DNA of 64,000 nucleotides, from the NCBI GenBank assembly GCA_029862045.1, contig JAOTYE010000002.1:211643-275642 (forward strand). The letters run 5' to 3'. This document shows, piece by piece, positions 57,357-64,000 of this stretch. This stretch comes from Gammaproteobacteria bacterium. GTDB taxonomy: Bacteria; Pseudomonadota; Gammaproteobacteria; Steroidobacterales; Woeseiaceae. Each line of letters starts with the position of its first letter. Position 1 is the first letter of the stretch. The notes under the pieces are model-generated. The model did not search any database. It had not been told where the DNA came from and worked only from the letters and a program-made list of their open reading frames with translations. Made by a program: the position numbers and the translations under genes.

Positions 57357-58293
57357 GCTGGCAGAGTTCGGCGGCAGAACGATAAATCGTGTTGGCGGCC
57401 GGTTTCAGACGGTGTCCGGCAATTGCTGAGAATACGGCCTGAATGTCATCAGGGTAAACGCCTGAATGGTGTTCGACGAATGCGTGCGCCTTTGCTGCAG
57501 CCACGAGCGCGAGCGCTCCGCGCGGCGACAAGCCGATATCAATGTCGGGTGACTCGCGTGTTTGCCTGACAAGTGCCTGAATGTAGTCGACGAGTGGCTC
57601 GCTCATGTGAATTCCGGCCGCGGACTTCTGCAAGGCCTGCAATGCTTCGGGGGACGCAACTGCATCAATGTCCTGGAGCATAGACCGCCGGTCTGCACCG
57701 GTAATCAATTCGCGTTCATCGTCCTCATTCGGGTAGCCGAGTTCGAGGCGCATCAGGAATCTGTCCAGCTGTGATTCCGGTAACGGAAACGTGCCGATCT
57801 GATCTGCGGGGTTCTGAGTCGCGACGACGAAGAATGGCTCGGGCAGCAAACGCGTATTCCCATCTACTGAGACCTGGTATTCCTCCATGGCTTCGAGCAG
57901 GGCGCTCTGCGCTTTTGGAGTCGCGCGATTGACCTCATCGGCCAGAATGAGCTGCGTAAAAATCGGTCCGGGCTGAAATTCGAATTCCCCTTTTTCCTGC
58001 CGGAATACCGAGACGCCGACTATGTCAGCCGGCAACAAATCACTCGTGAACTGAATGCGTCGAAAGCTAAGGCCCAAAACGCGAGCGAGCGCCTGAGCCA
58101 GCATCGTCTTGCCGAGGCCTGGCAGGTCTTCAATCAACAAATGTCCGCGGGCGAGGAGGCAGGCCAGGGCCAGCGCAATCTGGCTGTCTTTGCCCAGAAT
58201 GATCGTACCAAGTGCCTTGCGCGCCTGATCAAGCGCAGCTCGTGCCGCGTCCTTACCAACAGGCAGTGTTTCAAGGGTAGTTCGGCGCTGCAT
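57328..58293 (-). CDS. MoxR family AAA+ ATPase
   Basis: From ATG 58293 (GGGGGA 4 bases upstream) the protein has 321 residues. Walker A is EDLPGLGKTMLAQAL, with ILADEVNRATPKAQSALLEAM (Walker B and sensor) and ATQNPADQIGTFPLPESQLD. It is probably a chaperone that remodels a protein partner together with DUF58 and the transglutaminase. The frame extends to 58353 without a ribosome site. It lies 117 bases downstream of valS, a gap with no gene. Confidence 0.92.
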   Translation of the reverse strand: MQRRTTLETLPVGKDAARAALDQARKALGTIILGKDSQIALALACLLARGHLLIEDLPGLGKTMLAQALARVLGLSFRRIQFTSDLLPADIVGVSVFRQEKGEFEFQPGPIFTQLILADEVNRATPKAQSALLEAMEEYQVSVDGNTRLLPEPFFVVATQNPADQIGTFPLPESQLDRFLMRLELGYPNEDDERELITGADRRSMLQDIDAVASPEALQALQKSAAGIHMSEPLVDYIQALVRQTRESPDIDIGLSPRGALALVAAAKAHAFVEHHSGVYPDDIQAVFSAIAGHRLKPAANTIYRSAAELCQHVLDFVAIP

Positions 58294-58410
58294 GCGTTCC
58301 CCCGGTCGGGTAATCGTACTCTCTATCGTCGCGAATACCCGGCCCGAATGCACCCAATACGGGCCAGATTGTGATGCAGTACTCAGATTGGCGCGAATCC
58401 GTGCGCCGGT

Positions 58411-61167
58411 TCAGGTGAGCTCCGCCAGTTTCTCCAGCTGTTCGCCCAGCTGCACGACCTTCTTCTCGAATTCCACGGCGCGCTGCCTTTCCTTTGTGAC
58501 CACATCCGCCGGCGCATTGTTCACAAAGTTCACGTTATCGAGTTTGCCGCGAGTGCGTGCCAGATCAGCACTCAATCGCTGCTGTTGTTTTTCGAGCCGG
58601 GCCCGTTCGGCGTCGATGTCGATGACGCCCTTCATCGGGACAAGCAGTCGCAGATCGCCAAGCAGTGCTGTTGCCGCCGCCGGCGACGCCTCATCACTGT
58701 CCAGAACCGTGACAGATTCGACGCGACCCACTCTTTGCAGGAGGTTCGCATAGGTCTTGGCACGTTGCCGATCCGAGCTCGCAGAGTTTTGCAGAATTAC
58801 GGGCAGTGGCTTGCCCGGCGAAATGTCCATTTCGCCACGAATCTGCCGAATACCGAGAATGAACTGTCTTACCCAATCAATGTCGGCAACAGCATCACCA
58901 TAGTCCGCCGTGCTGCTAACCTGTGGATACGGTTGCAACATGATCGTCTCAGCATCGATGCCCGCGCGAGGCGCGACTTGTTGCCAGATTTCTTCGGAAA
59001 TGAACGGCATGAGTGGATGCAGTAATCGCAACAGCGACTCGAGTACATCAACCAGCGTGCGTTGTGTCCCCAGTTTGAGCGCGTCTGAGGCCTCGTCGGA
59101 TTGCAGAACCGGCTTTGACAGCTCGAGGTACCAGTCACAGAACTCGTGCCAGGTGAATTCATAAATCGCCTGTGCTGCAAGATCGAGTCGATACGCTGCA
59201 AAGTTCTCGTGCACAGTTGCGACTGTATGATCGAGCCGCGCCATTATCCAAAGGTCGGCTGACGTCAGCTCGATGTCGCCTGCGCCGATTTCTTCGGTGT
59301 TCATCAGCACGTAGCGAGCTGCATTCCAGATCTTATTGCAGAAATTCTTGTTGCCCTCAATACGCCCGAGATCGAAGCGTATGTCACGCCCGGTCGTCGC
59401 CAGAGCGGCAAAGGTAAAACGTAACGCATCACAACCGTATGCCTCAATGCCATTCGGAAACTGCTTGCGTGTTGCTTTCTCGATCTTGGGTTTAAGGTGA
59501 TCCTGCATCAAACCGGTCAGTCGTTTGGCAAGCAGTGTGTCGAGATCGACACCGTCAATCAGATCAATGGGATCCAGGACATTGCCCTTCGACTTGGACA
59601 TCTTTTGACCGTCCTGGTCACGAATCAGACCGTGGATGTACACCTCATGAAACGGCACATCACCCATGAGCTTGATACCCATCATGATCATGCGTGCAAC
59701 CCAGAAGAAAATGATGTCAAAGCCGGTAACCAGGACATTGCCGGGGTAGAACGCCGCGAGCGCGTCCGTTTTTTCCGGCCAGCCCAGGGTGCTGAATGGC
59801 CAAAGTGCAGACGAGAACCATGTGTCGAGCACGTCCTCATCCTGCCGCAGTGCCAGGTCGTCCCCAAGGCTGTGCTTTTTGCGGACGTCTTCTTCCGAGT
59901 ATCCGACGTAAACATTGCCGTCATTGTCATACCAGGCCGGGATGCGGTGACCCCACCACAACTGGCGACTGATGCACCAGTCCTGAATGTTGTACATCCA
60001 GTCGAAGTAGGTCTTCGACCAGTTCTCGGGCACGAAGCGGATCTTGCCACTTTCGACCGCTTCAATCGCGGGTTTCGCGAGCGGTTCAATTTTCACGTAC
60101 CACTGATCGGTCAGGTAAGGCTCAACAACGGCACCGCTTCGATCGCCGCGTGGAATTTTCACGACGTAGTCCTCGACTTTGTCGAGTAGCTTCAGTTTCT
60201 TGAATTCCGCCACAATTGCTTTGCGCGCATCGAAGCGATCCATGCCACGGTAGGCTTTTGGAACTTCTTCGTTGAGTGCCGCATCGTCGGTCAGTATGTT
60301 GTATACCGGCAGATTGTGACGTTTACCGATGTCATAGTCATTGAAGTCATGAGCCGGCGTGATCTTTACGCAGCCCGTTCCGAATTCAACATCGACATAG
60401 TCGTCGGCAATAATCGGGATTCGCCGGCCTACGATCGGCAGGACGATCTCTTTGCCAATCAGGTCTTTGTAGCGGTCATCTTTGGGATGAACGGCAACAG
60501 CGCTGTCGCCCAACATCGTCTCGGGTCGTGTTGTCGCGACGACGAGGTGGCCATCACCGGATGCGAGCGGGTAACGGAAATGCCACAAGTGCCCATCTTC
60601 ATCCGCCGAAAGGACCTCGAGATCGGACAACGCCGTGTGCAATACCGGATCCCAGTTCACGAGTCGTTTGCCACGGTAAATAAGGCCTTCGTCATACAGG
60701 TCGACGAACTCTTTCCTGACCGCATGCGACAGGCTGTCGTCCATCGTGAATCGGTCGCGGCTCCAATCCAGTGAGGCGCCAAGACGCCGTAACTGATTAC
60801 CTATCTGCCCCCCGGATTCCTCTTTCCATTGCCACACGCGGTCGACGAATTTCTCGCGGCCGATGTCGCGCTTGCCGCTGCCTTCCGAATTCAGTATTCG
60901 CTCGACCACCATCTGTGTCGCAATGCCGGCGTGATCTGTGCCAGGCTGCCACAAAACCTTGCAGCCCTGCATGCGCTTGTAGCGTATTAGCGCATCCATG
61001 ATCGTATCCTGGAAAGCATGCCCCATATGCAGCGTGCCGGTGACGTTCGGTGGCGGAATCATGATGCAGTAAGGCTCACCGCTGCCCTGCGGCGCGAAAT
61101 AGCCGCGCTCTTCCCAACGCGCATACACGCGCTGCTCGATATTCTTGGGCTGATAGGACTTGTTCAT
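58411..61167 (-). CDS. valS: Valyl-tRNA synthetase
   Basis: The 918-residue class I enzyme has the HIGH-type motif [10 protein letters not shown], an editing domain (about 190-330), KMSKS ([10 protein letters not shown]) and a C-terminal coiled coil ([19 protein letters not shown]). It charges tRNA-Val and edits threonine. It lies 36 bases downstream of holC in the classical pepA-holC-valS order. Confidence 0.97.
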   Translation of the reverse strand: MNKSYQPKNIEQRVYARWEERGYFAPQGSGEPYCIMIPPPNVTGTLHMGHAFQDTIMDALIRYKRMQGCKVLWQPGTDHAGIATQMVVERILNSEGSGKRDIGREKFVDRVWQWKEESGGQIGNQLRRLGASLDWSRDRFTMDDSLSHAVRKEFVDLYDEGLIYRGKRLVNWDPVLHTALSDLEVLSADEDGHLWHFRYPLASGDGHLVVATTRPETMLGDSAVAVHPKDDRYKDLIGKEIVLPIVGRRIPIIADDYVDVEFGTGCVKITPAHDFNDYDIGKRHNLPVYNILTDDAALNEEVPKAYRGMDRFDARKAIVAEFKKLKLLDKVEDYVVKIPRGDRSGAVVEPYLTDQWYVKIEPLAKPAIEAVESGKIRFVPENWSKTYFDWMYNIQDWCISRQLWWGHRIPAWYDNDGNVYVGYSEEDVRKKHSLGDDLALRQDEDVLDTWFSSALWPFSTLGWPEKTDALAAFYPGNVLVTGFDIIFFWVARMIMMGIKLMGDVPFHEVYIHGLIRDQDGQKMSKSKGNVLDPIDLIDGVDLDTLLAKRLTGLMQDHLKPKIEKATRKQFPNGIEAYGCDALRFTFAALATTGRDIRFDLGRIEGNKNFCNKIWNAARYVLMNTEEIGAGDIELTSADLWIMARLDHTVATVHENFAAYRLDLAAQAIYEFTWHEFCDWYLELSKPVLQSDEASDALKLGTQRTLVDVLESLLRLLHPLMPFISEEIWQQVAPRAGIDAETIMLQPYPQVSSTADYGDAVADIDWVRQFILGIRQIRGEMDISPGKPLPVILQNSASSDRQRAKTYANLLQRVGRVESVTVLDSDEASPAAATALLGDLRLLVPMKGVIDIDAERARLEKQQQRLSADLARTRGKLDNVNFVNNAPADVVTKERQRAVEFEKKVVQLGEQLEKLAELT

Positions 61168-61203
61168 GCGTCGTCGGGGTGGGGTCGAGGTGTCCGTGCA
61201 GGA

Positions 61204-61632
61204 CTATACGTTATGGGTCTCGAGCGTGTGTCCCTGGTTACGGTATTCGGCAAATCGTTTGCGGCTCAGTTGTTTGCAGTCGTCATCGGAGGTTACAAGC
61301 TCTGCGACGCGTGGGAAAGCTTCGGCGAATGGAGGAATCTCGTCGCACAGATTGATAAGAAGGTCCCTCGGCTCACATGGATCGCCGCCGCAACCGATTG
61401 TTACGGGCGACTGCAGCTCGCCGGCAGATCTCGCGATCATTTGATGGGGCACGAAACTGCCATCGCGAAACGTCCAGAGCAGTTCGTCAAGCCGTTCCGC
61501 ATCGCTGTGACTGCCAACCTGAATGTGTACGGTGTTATCGAGGCGATAGGCTTTTTCCGCCAGTCGACAGGCAAAGGACTGACGCGAGTGTTGACCTGCC
61601 TGCTTGAGGATGTAGAAGTCGATCCTGGCCAT
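61204..61632 (-). CDS. holC: DNA polymerase III subunit chi
   Basis: From ATG 61632 the protein has 142 residues, opening MARIDFYIL. The segment ACRLAEKAYRLDNTVHIQ and DELLWTFRDGSFVPH are the chi signature. Chi joins the clamp loader to SSB. The ATG shares one base with the pepA stop (TAATG). The open frame to 61785 is a pepA shadow. Confidence 0.93.
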   Translation of the reverse strand: MARIDFYILKQAGQHSRQSFACRLAEKAYRLDNTVHIQVGSHSDAERLDELLWTFRDGSFVPHQMIARSAGELQSPVTIGCGGDPCEPRDLLINLCDEIPPFAEAFPRVAELVTSDDDCKQLSRKRFAEYRNQGHTLETHNV

Positions 61633-63128
61633 TACGGCAACGCGCCGCAGCGAGCTAAGAGAAATTCGGTGAGCATCGGCACTGGCCGGCCGGTCGCACC
61701 CTTTTGTTTGCCCGATTTCCACGCTGTACCAGCGATGTCGAGATGTGCCCAGTTCATTCCATCGGTGAACTTGCCAAGGAAACAACCTGCGGTGATCGCA
61801 CCGCCATCACGTCCGCCGACGTTTGCCATATCGGCAAAATTGCTCTTTAGCTGTGTTGCCCATTCTTCGCCAAGCGGCATCGGCCAGCCGCAGTCATCCG
61901 AGGATACGCCTGCCGCAACAATGCTCTTCGACAGGTCGTCGTTGTTACTCATCACTGCCGTGCGGTGATGGCCAAGTGCGACAACACATGCGCCGGTCAA
62001 TGTCGCGACGTCAATGATCGTATCGGGCTTGAAGCGACGCGAGTAGGTCAGCGCGTCACAGAGAATCAAGCGGCCTTCTGCATCGGTATTGAGTATCTCG
62101 ATGGTCTGCCCCGACATGCTCTTGACGATGTCTCCGGGTTTGGTTGCCCTGCCGCTTGGCAGGTTCTCAACTGCCGGTACCACAACATTCACATTGATCG
62201 GCAGTTTGAGTCCGGCGACAGCTGCTATCGTGCCAATAACGCCGGCGGCACCGCACATATCGAATTTCATTTCGTCCATTGCGGGGCCGGGCTTTAATGA
62301 AATGCCGCCCGAATCAAACGTGACGCCTTTGCCGACCAGAACAACGGGCTTTTGGCCTGGTTTGCCTTTGTACTGCATGACAATGAGTCGTGCGGCTTCT
62401 TTCGTGCCTGCGGTAACAGACAATAATGAGTGCATGCCGAGACGCTTCATCTCGGTTTCGTTCAAGACGCGCGTTTGCAGGTTCTTGTGTTCGCGCGCGA
62501 GTTTTTGCGCGGTGCGCGCAAGATAACTTGGGGTGCAGACGTTCGCCGGAAGATTGCCGAGGTCCTTCGCAAGCGACATACCCGAAACGATCGCACTACC
62601 GTGTTCGGCGCCGCGCATGGACTTCGCCGCATCGCCCGGTTTCGCGATCGCGAGTCCGACTTTCTTTAACGGCATCGCCGGGGGCGTCTTGCCACTCTTC
62701 ATCTCGGTGAAGCGATACAGCACATCGCCAACTGTTTGAGCTGTGTGACGCGCGAGGTAATAGCTTCCAGCGCCATTGGTGTTTTCGAGTGTCAGGCAAT
62801 TCAGGATCTGGCGTGTTTTGCTTCGTGATATGGCATTCAGCGCTGCTGCAAGTGCCCGGCGGTATTTGGTAAGGTCAAATGAACCGGCTTTGCCCAGGCC
62901 AACGATCGCGACGCGAGTCGCGCGAACGCCAGCAACATCGGTCAGTACGAAGCAATGGCCGAAATGGCCGGATATGTCGCCATTCTTGATGTGCCGCTTG
63001 ATCGCACCTTTACTGGCTGCATCGATGTCGGCTGCGCCGGCACCGAGTTTGCCGCGCTCATACACGCCAACGATGACGCAATCGACGGCTCTGCGGGAGG
63101 CTTTGCTAGTGGTAGTGAAGTAGTCCAT
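61632..63128 (-). CDS. pepA: Leucyl aminopeptidase (M17)
   Basis: From ATG 63128 the protein has 498 residues. Motifs are VGKGVTFDSGGISLKPG, KFDMCGAAGV and NTDAEGRLILCDAL, the canonical M17 metal site and catalytic Arg. It is a hexameric cytosolic aminopeptidase; in E. coli it also binds DNA in cer/Xer recombination. The frame extends to 63194 without a ribosome site. It is divergent from lptF and leads holC and valS. Confidence 0.96.
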   Translation of the reverse strand: MDYFTTTSKASRRAVDCVIVGVYERGKLGAGAADIDAASKGAIKRHIKNGDISGHFGHCFVLTDVAGVRATRVAIVGLGKAGSFDLTKYRRALAAALNAISRSKTRQILNCLTLENTNGAGSYYLARHTAQTVGDVLYRFTEMKSGKTPPAMPLKKVGLAIAKPGDAAKSMRGAEHGSAIVSGMSLAKDLGNLPANVCTPSYLARTAQKLAREHKNLQTRVLNETEMKRLGMHSLLSVTAGTKEAARLIVMQYKGKPGQKPVVLVGKGVTFDSGGISLKPGPAMDEMKFDMCGAAGVIGTIAAVAGLKLPINVNVVVPAVENLPSGRATKPGDIVKSMSGQTIEILNTDAEGRLILCDALTYSRRFKPDTIIDVATLTGACVVALGHHRTAVMSNNDDLSKSIVAAGVSSDDCGWPMPLGEEWATQLKSNFADMANVGGRDGGAITAGCFLGKFTDGMNWAHLDIAGTAWKSGKQKGATGRPVPMLTEFLLARCGALP

Positions 63129-63251
63129 ATAGTGTCTTGTTCTTGTAGGTGGCAATGGTCCGGCGCTTTGTGACCCAAAGGCTGTCCCGGGCAAAATAAA
63201 AGCGGTAGTCTAACTGATTCCGCCTTTGTGGTTAAGAAATCACAGACTTCG

Positions 63252-64000
63252 ATGCGCCGCATACTCGATCGCTACATATTTCGCGAGATAGCCTGGACAT
63301 GGCTGGGCGTGACGATGGTGCTGCTGCTGATTTTGCTGACGAATCAGTTTGCCCGGGTTCTCGGTGATGTCGCGAAGGGCAGGCTGCCCAAAGAAGCGGC
63401 TATGGACGTCATCGCGCTTTCCGGCGCGCAGTACCTGACCATACTCGTACCAATTGGATTGTTTCTATCCGTCATGATTGCGCTGGGTCGTTTGTATCGA
63501 GATAGCGAAATGCCTGCGATGATGGCGTGTCGCGTTGGGCCTTCTGGTATCTATCGGCCACTCATGTGGTTGCTGATCCCTCTGGCAATGGGCGTCGGTT
63601 GGCTTGCGCTCGATCTGGCACCGCGGACTTTTCAAATCATCGATCGAGTCGGCGCCGAGGCACGTCGCGAGGCGGATCTCGGCAGCATCGAACCCGGACG
63701 GTTCACGGAGGTCGGGCCCAATAATGCGGTGGTCTATGGCGAGCGCATCTTGTCCGATGGGTCAATGGAGAATGTGTTCCTGCAACGACGCATTGGAGAT
63801 GGTCGTGTCGAAGTCGTCGTTGCCGAGCGTGGCGAACAGGTTGCGTCCGACGATCCCGATGTGCGCTTTTTGGTGCTTCAGGATGGCCGTCGTTATGAGG
63901 GCGTACCGGGCACATCGCAGTTTCGCGTCGTGGAATTTGCCGAGCATGGCATTCCCTATCGTCTTCCAGGTCTTGACCCGCCGGATCCGACACCGAGAGC
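63252..64000 (+). CDS. lptF: LPS export permease LptF (3' end outside window)
   Basis: ATG 63252 opens a frame that runs off the window (249 codons seen). The product starts RRILDRYIFREIAWTWLGVT and has two N-terminal membrane segments (about 15-35 and 60-80), then a third (about 98-116) and the start of the periplasmic jellyroll domain. It matches LptF (YjgP), part of the LptB2FGC transporter for LPS. GTG 63228 is an in-frame alternative eight codons upstream. The divergent pepA neighbour is the usual one. Confidence 0.92.
   Translation, partial: MRRILDRYIFREIAWTWLGVTMVLLLILLTNQFARVLGDVAKGRLPKEAAMDVIALSGAQYLTILVPIGLFLSVMIALGRLYRDSEMPAMMACRVGPSGIYRPLMWLLIPLAMGVGWLALDLAPRTFQIIDRVGAEARREADLGSIEPGRFTEVGPNNAVVYGERILSDGSMENVFLQRRIGDGRVEVVVAERGEQVASDDPDVRFLVLQDGRRYEGVPGTSQFRVVEFAEHGIPYRLPGLDPPDPTPR

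Noticed and set aside
61018..61968. 316-codon rightward frame
   Set aside because: It lies antisense to valS, holC and pepA, all of which are recognised families; its translation shows no family features.
1..64000. tRNA genes, rRNA, CRISPR arrays and insertion sequences
   Set aside because: No T-loop-like segments, regularly spaced repeats or transposase motifs were seen in reading both strands; a dedicated tRNA or covariance search could still find a missed gene.

Overview
The window reads as chromosomal DNA of a free-living, respiring gammaproteobacterium. Conserved gene orders support this: rsxABCDGE-nth, a perM-hda block close to a YfgD-type arsC gene, purM-purN, valS-holC-pepA with lptF divergent, and aceE-aceF-lpdA with the homodimeric 887-residue E1. 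The many TolB/TPR membrane proteins, lipoproteins and type IV pilus ATPases would fit a marine Woeseiales/Steroidobacterales-like lineage, but that placement is inference. Gene density is high, with many 1-8 base overlaps and frequent GTG or TTG starts. I found no rRNA, tRNA, CRISPR array, insertion sequence or prophage.

Layout. 1-10 kb is the most accessory-looking part: a membrane TolB/TPR protein, a di-heme peroxidase with a small secreted partner, a large DUF4382/DUF5666-like lipoprotein with a clear terminator, a GAF-PAS-GGDEF-EAL protein, a stand-alone secreted TolA-C-like domain and a PuuD-like membrane protein. 10-18.6 kb holds a 46-residue lipoprotein overlapping grxD, then rnt, an M17 peptidase and the pyruvate dehydrogenase operon. 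18.6-24 kb holds a lower-GC patch with a lipoprotein and a doubtful small ORF, then cfa, an OsmC protein, and an MNIO (DUF692)-HvfC-DoxX operon without a visible precursor peptide. 24-32 kb is one long leftward block: metG-rsxABCDGE-nth-DUF1841. 32-37 kb is a HEAT-repeat Ser/Thr kinase followed by two PilT-family ATPases. 37-47.4 kb holds apbC-dcd, an M20 peptidase, purMN, a DUF2066-CDP-alcohol transferase-perM-hda operon, a WrbA-like flavodoxin with ArsC, a DUF4398 lipoprotein and acylphosphatase. 47.4-64 kb holds a lytic transglycosylase, proS, a PSD-like protein without catalytic residues, a family 4 UDG, rimI, prfC, an MFS transporter, MoxR-DUF58-transglutaminase, valS-holC-pepA and the start of lptF.

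Most genes are housekeeping. The best leads are: (i) the HEAT-kinase/PilT/PilT locus, which suggests phospho-control of pilus retraction; (ii) the orphan MNIO operon; (iii) a pair of intergenic elements at 45.6 and 47.3 kb that share an internal sequence but have different, self-complementary stems; (iv) the PSD-like pseudoenzyme; (v) the stand-alone TolA-C-like protein and the small lipoprotein overlapping grxD.
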